NCBI GenBank assembly: GCA_946407975.1
Contig: CAMJQC010000004.1
Span: 17,836 to 81,835 of the forward strand
Length of the DNA stretch: 64,000 bases
DNA from: an uncultured Bacteroidales bacterium
GTDB taxonomy: Bacteria; Bacteroidota; Bacteroidia; Bacteroidales; F082
Direction: 5' to 3'
Position numbers and translations under genes: made by a program. Shown in pieces: positions 27,312-35,180 of this stretch (positions are counted from its first letter, which is position 1; each line of letters opens with the position of its first letter). The notes beneath the pieces were generated by a model. The model had not been told where the DNA came from. It ran no database searches and saw nothing but the letters and a program-made list of their open reading frames with translations.

Positions 27312-28679
27312 TTATTTTCCATAGAGTTTCCTGACCCTTTCCTCTAGATATTGGTCAGGTGCTGGCGCTGGCACTTCGCCAATCTTTGTGCCTGGTTTGA
27401 TGAGAATGTATTCGGGGAAAGTCCTGACATCATAGGCTTCGAGCAACAAGATGTCGTTGCCTAGGTCAAGAAGGGGCCAGCCATAATGCTTTTCGTCGAA
27501 TTTCTTCTTATACGCCGCCATCTGGTCTTTGGTCGAAATGGTGATAATCTGAACGGAGTCTTGCCATTGCTGGTGAAGCTCTTTGAGTCGCGCCATCTGA
27601 CGTTCGCTTACGGCCGATTGTCCGTCAACAAACTGTAGTAATACCAGGTTCTTCTTATAATCAGACAGCCTTACCGTTTTATTGTCACTGTCTTTTAATT
27701 CAAAATCAGTGGCTTCGCTGCCTGTTGCGAAACGGTTGAGTCGCTTGAAGATGTTGCTGATGATGGTCTTGTGTTCCGTAAAACGGGTGTTTTTGTTAAT
27801 CTGGTCCAAATGTGCCTTGGCATAATAGCGGGTCTCACGGTCACCATAACACATTTTTTGAAGGTTGTGAATGGTAATCAGTTCGGCAAGTCTTGGATTA
27901 TGGGCCATGAGCGGATCTGTGTTCAGATAATCAAGGAAGGCGGCAGGACCTGTAAGGAATGCCTCGTTTAAGGCATGGATGTCGTATTGTGATTTGTTAA
28001 AATAATTATCAAAAAGTTCCTTGAAAAGGTCCATATAGGCGGGAAGCGTATAGAGTACGGGCTTTCCGTCGAAATAATCCTTGATGATGCGTTTGCCGTG
28101 ATCGGTGCTGATGGAGAGTTTGATGGAAGCCAGCTTGTATCGGTTGAAGTCTTTCACGAATGACGAACTGATGTCAGGAAGTTCGCGGTTGATGTCGGAT
28201 TGGATGGAATCGATGTAGCGTATCTGACGGCCTCGATAGATTTGGTTGAAGTGCTCCATCAGGTAACTGTTGACGATTTGCTCGGAGTAAATGATTTGTC
28301 TGTATAATCCTTTGTCGGTCGCGGTCTTAATACGCAAAGTGGGCTGTTCTCGCTCGAAATAGGATGCAGAAGGGTCTTTTTCAGGGATGATGATTTCCAA
28401 ATCATAACGGGCGTTAGGCGTCAGATATAGGTCGGCGTTTTCCAGCCCGACAAAGATTCTTGCTGGTAGGATTTGACTGATGTCTCCGTTGAGCATGAAA
28501 TATCCTTTGGCATCTGATCGGGTTTCGGCAATGAGTGTGCCGGTGCTGGTGATGAGTTCGTCATAAACGAAGAGTCTTACCAAGGCATCGGTTTTGTTGG
28601 TTTTACCCGTTATGATGACGTTTTGCGCCATCATGCCCAGACAAAGGCTTAGGAATAAGACTGTGAAAAGACGTTTCAT
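27312..28679 (-). CDS. Thioredoxin-fold (TlpA-like) protein lacking the CxxC
   Basis: 455 residues. Signal peptide (MKRLFTVLFLSLCLGMMAQ), an N-terminal beta-sandwich of the DUF4369-like kind, a helical middle, then a thioredoxin/AhpC-TSA fold from about residue 318 (ATGSEATDFELKDSDNKTVRL). The fold's cis-proline is kept (P422 in TFPEY), but where TlpA proteins have WCxxC this one reads QSAVS, i.e. Ser355 and Ser358 replace both cysteines. It is therefore not a classical thiol-disulfide oxidoreductase; a binding or chaperone role is more likely. It lies 69 bp downstream of coaD on the same strand. Confidence 0.85.
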   Translation of the reverse strand: MKRLFTVLFLSLCLGMMAQNVIITGKTNKTDALVRLFVYDELITSTGTLIAETRSDAKGYFMLNGDISQILPARIFVGLENADLYLTPNARYDLEIIIPEKDPSASYFEREQPTLRIKTATDKGLYRQIIYSEQIVNSYLMEHFNQIYRGRQIRYIDSIQSDINRELPDISSSFVKDFNRYKLASIKLSISTDHGKRIIKDYFDGKPVLYTLPAYMDLFKELFDNYFNKSQYDIHALNEAFLTGPAAFLDYLNTDPLMAHNPRLAELITIHNLQKMCYGDRETRYYAKAHLDQINKNTRFTEHKTIISNIFKRLNRFATGSEATDFELKDSDNKTVRLSDYKKNLVLLQFVDGQSAVSERQMARLKELHQQWQDSVQIITISTKDQMAAYKKKFDEKHYGWPLLDLGNDILLLEAYDVRTFPEYILIKPGTKIGEVPAPAPDQYLEERVRKLYGK

Positions 28680-28748
28680 GCTGTGTAAACGTTCAAAATC
28701 CCGTATTATTATACGGAATGCAACGGAATGACAGTAAATAAAAGGTGT

Positions 28749-29210
28749 TTACTTCAATTTGACCTCTTCAGGGACGAAACGCGTCACGTCGCCGCCGTTT
28801 TTGTAGATGTCGCGCACCACGCTTGATGAGACGCCCACCAGTTCGCTCTCGGTCAACAGGAAGATGGTCTCCAGTTCGGGGTGCAGACGCTTGTTGGCGT
28901 GACCGATCATGTTCTCGTATTCGAAGTCGCTGCCACAACGCAAGCCACGGATGATGAAGCGCGCCCCGACCTTCTTGCAAAAATCAGCGGTCAGGCCTTC
29001 GTAGCTCTCGACTTTTACGTTGGGGTAATCGGCAAAGACGTTTTTGATCCAATGGATACGGTCTTCTAAGGAGAAAGTGGTTCTTTTTTCCATGTTGACG
29101 CCGACGGCGACATAGATTTCGTCAAACATCGGCAAGGCCCTAAGGACGATGGAACGGTGACCCAAGGTTATGGGGTCGAACGAACCTGGGAAAACGGCAA
29201 TTCTTTTCAT
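28749..29210 (-). CDS. coaD: Phosphopantetheine adenylyltransferase
   Basis: Fourth step of CoA synthesis: adenylates 4'-phosphopantetheine to dephospho-CoA. 153 residues. The nucleotidyltransferase motif FPGSFDPITLGHRSI (T/HxGH) is at residues 8-22; FIIRGLRCGSDFEYE and LTESELVGVSSSVVRDI are also present. coaE, the next step, is also in this window at 32752-33348, but in a different operon. Confidence 0.97.
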   Translation of the reverse strand: MKRIAVFPGSFDPITLGHRSIVLRALPMFDEIYVAVGVNMEKRTTFSLEDRIHWIKNVFADYPNVKVESYEGLTADFCKKVGARFIIRGLRCGSDFEYENMIGHANKRLHPELETIFLLTESELVGVSSSVVRDIYKNGGDVTRFVPEEVKLK

Positions 29211-29241
29211 GTGTCCCGCTTTTTGTTCTCAAATGATGTGG

Positions 29242-29249
29242 CAAAAGTA
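29242..29249 (-). promoter_or_regulatory. -7 box for coaD
   Basis: TACTTTTG on the minus strand, 31 bp before the coaD start. A second match, TATCTTTG, lies at 29267-29274. Confidence 0.5.
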
Positions 29250-29316
29250 ATAAAAAACACTATCTGCAAAGATAAAATGCTGTTTCTTTCTTGTGGTGCC
29301 GTCTATGGGTTGAAAA

Positions 29317-29937
29317 TCAATGCAGAAGCCGCCTGATGCTGTCGCCAAGCGTCTCGCTGATGGAGCGGAAAGTGCCTTGTAGGAAGGCGTCAGCCTCGTC
29401 TTTTGCAATGCATTTCACGTTGGTGATGCCTTCTTCGGTTTGAGGCTGGACGTGAATTTCGTGTTCGGTCTTCATCACATACCAGTAGGTTTGTTTCAGC
29501 ATCCAGACGTCTCTCAGCAGATAGCAATGCCAGGTGCAGGGAAGAGGCTTGACAATGGAGAGCCCGGTGATGCCGGTTTCTTCTTCGACCTCTCGCAAGG
29601 CGGCTTCTTCGGGCGTTTCTTCTTTCTCGATATGCCCTTTGGGCAGGTCAGGGATGCTGTTTCTAATAATGACGACGATTTTATCTTTATTCACGACAAT
29701 ACCTCCAGCAGCTGGGGCCATCTTGAAAAAATGCTGAATCAGGTTTTTTGCCTCGTCTGTATCCATGTCTTCAACGATAAGGTCGGAATGGCTGTCTTCC
29801 AGCCAATTTTTGATATGTTTTATGTTTTTTTCAATATCTTTAGGATTTGTTTGTTCCTGATTATGAGTATTAAAGATGGTCTTTTCCTCAATATGAGGAA
29901 AAATCAATGCTTTGTTTTCGTGAAAAATCTTGTACAT
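29317..29937 (-). CDS. Nudix hydrolase
   Basis: 206 residues. The Nudix box is complete (GHIEKEETPEEAALREVEEE then TGI), so it should cleave a nucleoside diphosphate linked to another moiety; the substrate is unknown. The N-terminal 90 residues (MYKIFHENKALIFPHIEE...) form an extra alpha/beta region. The ATG at 29937 is chosen; an upstream TTG at 29943 is weaker. The start codon overlaps the -7 box of the divergent pyrE promoter, so regulation of the two is probably linked. Confidence 0.88.
   Translation of the reverse strand: MYKIFHENKALIFPHIEEKTIFNTHNQEQTNPKDIEKNIKHIKNWLEDSHSDLIVEDMDTDEAKNLIQHFFKMAPAAGGIVVNKDKIVVIIRNSIPDLPKGHIEKEETPEEAALREVEEETGITGLSIVKPLPCTWHCYLLRDVWMLKQTYWYVMKTEHEIHVQPQTEEGITNVKCIAKDEADAFLQGTFRSISETLGDSIRRLLH
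29882..29902. promoter_or_regulatory. Perfect 21-bp palindrome, possible operator
   Basis: Arms TTTTCCTCA and TGAGGAAAA around ATA. It lies within the 5' coding part of the Nudix gene and just upstream of the pyrE -33 element. It is a fitting position for a regulator of pyrE, but it may be a chance feature of the coding sequence. Confidence 0.35.
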
Positions 29938-29940
29938 TTG
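29911..29940 (+). promoter_or_regulatory. Promoter for pyrE
   Basis: TTTG at 29911-29914 and -7 box TACATTTG at 29933-29940, 18 bp apart. The predicted start is near 29947. The -7 box contains the reverse-strand start codon of the Nudix gene. Confidence 0.6.
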
Positions 29941-29943
29941 CAA

Positions 29944-29960
29944 CGCTATTGATAATAGCG
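29944..29960. promoter_or_regulatory. Perfect 17-bp palindrome between opposing promoters
   Basis: Arms CGCTATT and AATAGCG around GAT. It lies exactly between the plus -7 box (29933-29940) and the minus -7 box (29961-29968), covering both predicted transcription starts: a strong candidate operator. Alternatively it forms a hairpin at the 5' end of the pyrE mRNA. Confidence 0.5.
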
Positions 29961-29968
29961 CAAAAATA
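29961..29968 (-). promoter_or_regulatory. -7 box for the Nudix gene
   Basis: TATTTTTG on the minus strand, 23 bp before the Nudix ATG, facing the pyrE promoter. Confidence 0.5.
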
Positions 29969-29975
29969 CGTTTTT

Positions 29976-30635
29976 ATGACATACGATGATTCCGCCCTGA
30001 CCTTAGCTTTACATCTGCTTCAAATTAAAGCGGTGAAACTTAGTCCTAACGCACCCTTTACGTGGGCTTCTGGTTTGAAAAGCCCCATTTACTGCGACAA
30101 TCGGGTGACGCTTTCTTATCCTGTCGTGAGGACTTTTATCCGTCAAGAGTTTGTGAACCTGCTGATGAGGCATTATTCAAAACCGGATGTGATAGTGGGC
30201 GTGGCTACGGGCGGTATCGCCCATGGCGCTTTGGTGGCGCAGGAGTTGGGTCTTCCGTTTGCTTATGTCCGCTCCGAAAAAAAGTCGCACGGCATGCAAA
30301 ATCAGATTGAAGGCGTTGTAAATCCTGGACAATCGGTGGTGGTGATAGAGGATCTTGTTTCAACGGGCAAGTCCAGCTTGGCTGCCATTGATGCTTTACG
30401 TGAAGTTGGTGCCGAGGTTAAAGGCATGTTGGCTATCTTTACCTATCAGATGAAAGTGGCTGCTGAAAATTTCGAAGCCAAACAGTGCCCATTGTTCACG
30501 CTTTGCAATTATGAGACCTTGATTCATAAGGCTATCGAAGAGAATTATGTCACGGAACAGGACCGTGCTTCATTGAAGGAGTGGCGTAAGGACCCGCAAG
30601 CCTGGAGTGATAAGTTTCAGGATGTTCTCAAATAA
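29976..30635 (+). CDS. pyrE: Orotate phosphoribosyltransferase
   Basis: Transfers orotate to PRPP to give OMP in pyrimidine synthesis. 219 residues from the ATG at 29976 (an upstream in-frame start at 29907 precedes the promoter and is rejected). The PRPP-binding motif VVVIEDLVSTGKSS is clear; FTWASGLKSPIYCDNR and YVRSEKKSHGMQNQIEG are typical. A SRPBCC-fold gene follows after 5 bp, an arrangement also seen in other Bacteroidota. Confidence 0.96.
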   Translation: MTYDDSALTLALHLLQIKAVKLSPNAPFTWASGLKSPIYCDNRVTLSYPVVRTFIRQEFVNLLMRHYSKPDVIVGVATGGIAHGALVAQELGLPFAYVRSEKKSHGMQNQIEGVVNPGQSVVVIEDLVSTGKSSLAAIDALREVGAEVKGMLAIFTYQMKVAAENFEAKQCPLFTLCNYETLIHKAIEENYVTEQDRASLKEWRKDPQAWSDKFQDVLK

Positions 30636-30640
30636 TAGAC

Positions 30641-31027
30641 ATGTTGCTTTCAAGCCCTTGGAGACCTGTGTCGATGCCTGTTGACGAGGCCTGCCGTTAT
30701 TATGCCATTCCGGATCATCTCATGCGCCTGATGCCTGAACAGATAACGGATTGGCAAGCAGATTCAGAGACTTGTCGTTTCCTGATAAAAGGAATGGGAC
30801 ATGTTCAGCTGAGGATGTCGGAAATGAAAACTGGGGAAAGTGTTTCCTACGTGCCTTTGGGCAAGATGCCTTTTCCCTTTGCGTTGCGTTTCATGATGCA
30901 TGAGAGCGACGCAAGTCGTTGTGAGGTAAGGGTGGAAATGGATGCTGATCTCAGCAATCCCTTGATGGCCATGATGGCGCAGCGTCCTTTGCAGAATCTC
31001 GTTGAGGCAATGGCTTCAAGATTGTAA
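30641..31027 (+). CDS. SRPBCC-like small protein
   Basis: 128 residues, 5 bp behind pyrE and surely cotranscribed. No signal peptide. The pattern of a short helix region, then alternating strands (TCRFLIKGMGHVQLRMSEM, SVSYVPLGKMPFPFALRFMM, CEVRVEMDADLSNPLMAMM) and a long C-terminal helix (RPLQNLVEAMASRL) fits the START/polyketide-cyclase-like SRPBCC fold, a hydrophobic-ligand-binding cup. Its ligand is unknown. Its stop abuts that of birA on the other strand with no spacer. Confidence 0.7.
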   Translation: MLLSSPWRPVSMPVDEACRYYAIPDHLMRLMPEQITDWQADSETCRFLIKGMGHVQLRMSEMKTGESVSYVPLGKMPFPFALRFMMHESDASRCEVRVEMDADLSNPLMAMMAQRPLQNLVEAMASRL

Positions 31028-31801
31028 TTACAACACGAATTTTACTTGTTTCACATCGAAAAACAGGTTGTGGCCTTCGGCGTCGTTGAGATGTAGCCTG
31101 CCGAACGGATCAACGCCCTGCATGTAAAGATGCCTCTTGTTTCCTTCGATTTCATAATCCGCCCATGTCCGATAGCGGAATAGCCGGCGCAAGTATTGCT
31201 GATGCATCTCATGGAAAGTCAGTCGCCAATCTGAAGTGTCATTTTGTTTAGAGGCTATCTCTTTCATCAGCTCGATGGAACCAGCGATGTTTTGGGCCAT
31301 GGTATGAAGCAAGGGCATCAGTTCAAAAGTCTTTCCTGTGATAGCGCGTAACGAAGAAGGATGTGTCGGCCAGTCTTTGAATTGTATTTGATTGACATTC
31401 AATCCAATACCTATAATTGAAATACCCATCTTGCTTCCAGTGATGGTACTATTGATAAGGATGCCGGCAATCTTGTTGGTTTCAAACAAAAGGTCGTTAG
31501 GCCATTTCACATGTGTTTTTTCAGAGGGGAGAATGTTGTCAAGTGTCTTGAGCATGGCAAGAGGAACGGCTTCGGAAAGTGCGAATTGTTGTTCTGCTTG
31601 CAAAAAACTCAAATCAAGAGCTAGGGAGAAAGTGAGGTTTTCTCCCTTTTTGCTCTCCCAGGTGTTGGAGCCCATGCCTTTGCCCGCCGTCTGTTCGTCG
31701 GCGGATACGACAAGACCCCGAATGTCTTCATCTGCCTGTGCTTTTTGCAGGTAAACGTTGGTAGAATCTATCGTTTCAAAGTGTCGATAGCTGAAGTCCA
31801 T
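31028..31801 (-). CDS. birA: Biotin--[acetyl-CoA-carboxylase] ligase
   Basis: Attaches biotin to the lysine of carrier domains. 257 residues; the single-domain type without the N-terminal HTH repressor. Motifs: the biotinyl-AMP loop region AGKGMGSNTWESKKGENLTFSLAL and KWPNDLLFETNKIAGILI. The start at 31801 gives the family N-terminus (FRHFETIDSTN). Its substrates are carrier domains encoded elsewhere; the carrier-like domain at 40.3 kb in this window lacks the lysine. Confidence 0.93.
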   Translation of the reverse strand: MDFSYRHFETIDSTNVYLQKAQADEDIRGLVVSADEQTAGKGMGSNTWESKKGENLTFSLALDLSFLQAEQQFALSEAVPLAMLKTLDNILPSEKTHVKWPNDLLFETNKIAGILINSTITGSKMGISIIGIGLNVNQIQFKDWPTHPSSLRAITGKTFELMPLLHTMAQNIAGSIELMKEIASKQNDTSDWRLTFHEMHQQYLRRLFRYRTWADYEIEGNKRHLYMQGVDPFGRLHLNDAEGHNLFFDVKQVKFVL

Positions 31802-31831
31802 TGAGTTTTTTCAAAGGGTTGATATTTGTGA

Positions 31832-31839
31832 CAAAGGTA
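31832..31839 (-). promoter_or_regulatory. -7 box for birA
   Basis: TACCTTTG on the minus strand, 30 bp before the birA start. Confidence 0.5.
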
Positions 31840-31861
31840 CGATTTTTGATTAAAATGATCA

Positions 31862-31898
31862 TTTGTTGCATTATATAAAGAAAAAATATATAACTTTG
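31862..31898 (+). promoter_or_regulatory. Promoter for the 253-aa T9SS protein
   Basis: -7 box TAACTTTG at 31891-31898; TTTGTTG at 31862-31868 supplies a possible -33 element. The ATG is at 31922. Confidence 0.55.
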
Positions 31899-31921
31899 CA
31901 CCCAAAGATTAACTATTCGAT

Positions 31922-32683
31922 ATGCTTAAAAAAACTGTACTTACGTTAGGGCTGATGGCTGCCGTTGGCATGCTTGCGGCACAGACCCTGCAATTTGAAT
32001 GGCAGGGCCAAGTTTATTCAGAAGGCGATAAAGTCGTCGTCACCGAGTTAGATCCTGACTTCGGAAATGAATTTGTCCTTCATATGCAACTTCATAATTT
32101 GACAGAAGAAGATATTAATGTGATTGTCGCAAAGGAAGAGATTCAAATGGTGGAAGGGTCGACTAATTCAATATGCTGGGGCGCGTGCTTTAGTCCAAGC
32201 ATATTTGTTACCCCTCCTCGTGTGTTGCAAGCTCATGCAATCAGCAACGATTATGAATTGTCTTTCCACCATAACATCGATCCAGATGCTACGTATGATC
32301 CTGCTCAATTTCTTTCAGGTACTTCTGTTGTAAAGTACACTGCTTATGATGAACTTAATCCTGAGGAGAAGGTGACACTGGAAGTGTGGTTTGCGAATAA
32401 TGCTGATGGCGTTGCGGAATGTGCTCCGAACGTCATGCATGCCTATCCTAATCCTGCTACGACAGAAGTCAATTTCAATTTTGAGGCCCCAGCAGGTAAG
32501 AATGTCATGATGACCGCTGTGGTGTATAATTTGTTGGGCCAGGAAGTTATGCGCCAAGATGTGAATACCATGCAAGGCAGAATCACTTTTGACGTCAGCA
32601 GACTTCAAGCTGGAGTTTATTTTTGCAACTTCATGGCCAATGGCTCTGCTGTAAAGACGGAAAAGTTCGTTGTGAAGAAATAA
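31922..32683 (+). CDS. T9SS type A sorting-domain protein, small, unknown
   Basis: 253 residues. Signal peptide MLKKTVLTLGLMAAVGMLAAQ; a 145-residue beta-sandwich-like domain (FVLHMQLHNLTEEDINVIVAKEE, YELSFHHNIDPDATYD) with two Cys (ICWGAC) that may form a disulfide; then a T9SS type A domain (from about 175: VMHAYPNPATTEVNFNFEA). The N-terminal domain resembles the short adhesin-like domains common in T9SS cargo of Bacteroidales. It is monocistronic, with a strong terminator. Confidence 0.85.
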   Translation: MLKKTVLTLGLMAAVGMLAAQTLQFEWQGQVYSEGDKVVVTELDPDFGNEFVLHMQLHNLTEEDINVIVAKEEIQMVEGSTNSICWGACFSPSIFVTPPRVLQAHAISNDYELSFHHNIDPDATYDPAQFLSGTSVVKYTAYDELNPEEKVTLEVWFANNADGVAECAPNVMHAYPNPATTEVNFNFEAPAGKNVMMTAVVYNLLGQEVMRQDVNTMQGRITFDVSRLQAGVYFCNFMANGSAVKTEKFVVKK

Positions 32684-32705
32684 GTCGGTTTCTTCGTAAT
32701 ACTAC

Positions 32706-32736
32706 ATTAAAGGCGGCCCTCAGAGCCGCCTTTAAT
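32706..32736. terminator. Bidirectional terminator between the T9SS gene and coaE
   Basis: Perfect 12-bp arms (ATTAAAGGCGGC / GCCGCCTTTAAT) with a 7-nt loop. Confidence 0.88.
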
Positions 32737-32751
32737 TGTTTAGTTTGCCCA

Positions 32752-33348
32752 TTAGAAATCCAAAAACCGTATACAGGAATCGATTTTGACTATTTGTTCC
32801 AACAAATAATCGTCTTCCTCATCGTTCTCGTGTATGATGATGAAATCAGAGTGTTTTCGTTTTTCTGATTCACTCCACTGAGCGGCCATGCGGCGACGGA
32901 CGGTTGCTTCGTCACAATGGTCGCGCAGCATGACGCGATGCAGCCGTGTGGACTCTGAGGCTGAAACAAGGATAATGGCGCCGAAGAGATGCTCCAGATG
33001 CTTTTCAAACACCAGTGCAGTCTCGTAAAGGACATAAGGAGTCTCCTGCTGTTCCGCCCATTCTAAGAAATACTGATTGAGGGCAGGGTAGAGGTGCTGT
33101 TCTACAAAGTCGCGGGCTTCAGGGTTTGAAAAGATGATTCTTGAGAGCTTGGCCTTATCCAACGAGCCGTTGTTTTGATAGATGTCATTGCCAAAGCGTT
33201 CGGTCATGACCTTTTTTATGTCATCGCGATAGTAGAGCCTCTTGGCCTCATTATCGGAATAGAACACGGGGATGCCCTTTGACTCAAACAAAGCGCAGAC
33301 CCACGACTTGCCGCTGCCGATGTTGCCGGTGATGCATATTTTTTTCAT
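32752..33348 (-). CDS. coaE: Dephospho-CoA kinase
   Basis: Last step of CoA synthesis: phosphorylates dephospho-CoA at the 3' ribose hydroxyl. 198 residues. P-loop GNIGSGKS at residues 8-15; VFYSDNEAKRLYY holds the conserved D; RDHCDEATVRRRMAAQ is the lid. The start overlaps the ybbR stop by 4 bp (ATGA). Last gene of the T9SS type-B-DUF1573-yajC-ybbR-coaE run. Confidence 0.96.
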   Translation of the reverse strand: MKKICITGNIGSGKSWVCALFESKGIPVFYSDNEAKRLYYRDDIKKVMTERFGNDIYQNNGSLDKAKLSRIIFSNPEARDFVEQHLYPALNQYFLEWAEQQETPYVLYETALVFEKHLEHLFGAIILVSASESTRLHRVMLRDHCDEATVRRRMAAQWSESEKRKHSDFIIIHENDEEDDYLLEQIVKIDSCIRFLDF

Positions 33349-34292
33349 TGGACAATCAGATATTCCACTTTGTCGGGCGTAGTGCTGAGCACCCGTACGT
33401 AATCGGGAGCTTTTGTCAATTTTACCTCGATAGGGTTCATGTTGCGGTGGAATTGGATCTTGTCGATTTCAACCTTGAACTGGTTCGGCTTGACTTGACC
33501 GTAGTCCTTGATGGCAACAAGGCACTTCACATTGACCTTCTCTGGGAAGAACCGCATCTGTAAGGTGTCAGGAATAGCAATAGGAACGGCAATGTTTGCC
33601 TCGGTATATTTTTCAATTTCCACGCCGACTTCCACTTCTTTAGTATCGGTCCGGACAGCCTGGCCGGATAAGTCAAGTCCAATGGTTTCGGTGAAGCTTT
33701 GGTTGATCTCTGTTTTTGTAATGTGAACCGTTTTGACAGAATTCACGCTGTCGATGGCTCCTTTAGAGCCGAAAATGGTCACTGACGCCGGCGTGATACG
33801 GGGGGTCCCATAAACGTCATATTGTCTCTGTGTCTTTAAATCCAAATCTAACTCTACCGGCACTATTTTCGAAACCATGTCATCCATATTAAAGTAAATC
33901 TTGTCCTCATTCATTGTGATGTCAGTGGCATTGATACCGATGCGTTTGGCAAGCTTTTCGGCTACATATTGGCTGCTGAATGAATAAGTGTTTCCGCCTT
34001 CTTGACGGTATTTGACCTCGTTGATGCCGATTTCGACGAATCTGCGCTGCGGTCGGATGACGTTGTGGCGTAATGTGTGGAACCCGTCTGTTTCAAATGA
34101 AAACTTGACGACTTGTTCCGTTGATGAAATCCATTTGTCGACAGGTATTTCCGTAAAATGGATGGTGAAGGAACTTTGGGTAGAGTAGTCTTTTGATAAT
34201 TTGATAAGCAGCCACAGGACAGTCGATATGACAAGAAAGATGAGAAAAGTAAGCAGTTTTCTCCTGTCTTTAATGGGCTTGACTTGGTTCAT
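33345..34292 (-). CDS. YbbR-like domain protein
   Basis: 315 residues. A basic N-terminus and one transmembrane helix (about 13-29, LLTFLIFLVISTVLWLLI) are followed by a periplasmic region of YbbR-like beta modules (for example VEVGVEIEKYTEANIAVPIAIPD). In other phyla YbbR/CdaR regulates the c-di-AMP cyclase CdaA; in Bacteroidota the role is less certain and the gene is conserved next to yajC and coaE. Stop overlaps coaE start by 4 bp. Confidence 0.85.
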   Translation of the reverse strand: MNQVKPIKDRRKLLTFLIFLVISTVLWLLIKLSKDYSTQSSFTIHFTEIPVDKWISSTEQVVKFSFETDGFHTLRHNVIRPQRRFVEIGINEVKYRQEGGNTYSFSSQYVAEKLAKRIGINATDITMNEDKIYFNMDDMVSKIVPVELDLDLKTQRQYDVYGTPRITPASVTIFGSKGAIDSVNSVKTVHITKTEINQSFTETIGLDLSGQAVRTDTKEVEVGVEIEKYTEANIAVPIAIPDTLQMRFFPEKVNVKCLVAIKDYGQVKPNQFKVEIDKIQFHRNMNPIEVKLTKAPDYVRVLSTTPDKVEYLIVQ

Positions 34293-34354
34293 TACAATTA
34301 CAGTTTAGGGGCTGAAACCTAGGTCAGCCCCGATTCGTTATTGCTGTTGTGACA

Positions 34355-34678
34355 TTAGGCCTGGCCTACGCGGGATCCGCTTTGCACAAGGGCGGTTTTC
34401 TCTACTTCCACTTCCATGTTGGGAGCGAGTGAGAGGATAACGGTGCTTTCTTTCACCTCGACGATTTTGCCATGAAAGCCACCGATAGTGACTACTTTGT
34501 CACCTTTTTGAAGTTCATCGCGGAATTTTTTCTCTTCTTTGGCTTTCTTGGATTGTGGACGGATGAAGAACAACCAGAATACCAGCACGAGAAGCAGAAT
34601 GAAGATTAGACTTGAAAAGGCTGACCCTTTAGGCTGTGCTTGTGTTGCTTCTTGGAGTAAAACAGTTAAGATGTTCAT
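34355..34678 (-). CDS. yajC: Preprotein translocase subunit YajC
   Basis: 107 residues. Single transmembrane helix (about 22-42, FSSLIFILLLVLVFWLFFI) followed by the family signature RPQSKKAKEEKKFRDELQKGDKVVTIGGFHGKIVEV. YajC associates with SecDF and aids export. It lies between DUF1573 and ybbR genes in the conserved Bacteroidota order. Confidence 0.95.
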   Translation of the reverse strand: MNILTVLLQEATQAQPKGSAFSSLIFILLLVLVFWLFFIRPQSKKAKEEKKFRDELQKGDKVVTIGGFHGKIVEVKESTVILSLAPNMEVEVEKTALVQSGSRVGQA

Positions 34679-34713
34679 TGCGTTAAGATTTGATTTAAAG
34701 GGAATATTGTGTG

Positions 34714-35172
34714 TTAAAACTGGTCGGGTGTTTGGACAGTGGCTTTGATGCGTAACGTATTGGTCGCTGGGTTTGTGTTAGTTGCCACTGTCAGTGTCCG
34801 GCTCTGAAAGCCATGATGGCCTTTGCTGTCATAGGTAGCTTTGATGACGCCTTTGTCTCCTGGTGCGATAGGCTCTTTTGGGTATTCTCCCACAGTACAA
34901 CCGCAACTGGTAGTGACACGGCTGATGATAAGCGGAGCCTTGCCGGTGTTGGTGAAGTGGAAAGAGCACGTGACGACTTCTCCTTGTAGTAGTTTTCCGA
35001 AATCGTGCTCTGTTTTTTCAAATGTAATTATGGCCTCGTCACCTGAATTGACAGTGGCAGACTTTGGATTAGTGACCAAATCACCTGAAATTTTATGCGA
35101 GCTTCTGTTGTTGCAGGCAGCAAGAAAAAAGCAGAGCATAAAGACAACACAAAAGGATGCTACATGTTTCAT
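34714..35172 (-). CDS. DUF1573 domain lipoprotein
   Basis: 152 residues. Lipoprotein signal peptide (FFLAAC, Cys at about residue 20) followed by one DUF1573 immunoglobulin-like domain with the family signature FEKTEHDFGKLLQGEVVTCSF, FTNTGKAPLIISRV and TTSCGCTVGEYPKEPIAPG. Function unknown; the domain resembles ASPM/SPD-2/Hydin (ASH) modules. The gene starts 8 bp after the stop of the T9SS type-B gene, so it shares that transcript. Confidence 0.9.
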   Translation of the reverse strand: MKHVASFCVVFMLCFFLAACNNRSSHKISGDLVTNPKSATVNSGDEAIITFEKTEHDFGKLLQGEVVTCSFHFTNTGKAPLIISRVTTSCGCTVGEYPKEPIAPGDKGVIKATYDSKGHHGFQSRTLTVATNTNPATNTLRIKATVQTPDQF

Positions 35173-35180
35173 TTTTATCT

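Noticed and set aside
28695-28725. Possible palindrome around CCCGTATTATTATACGG near the start of the thioredoxin-fold gene.
   Set aside because: Imperfect and short; no clear link to a promoter box.
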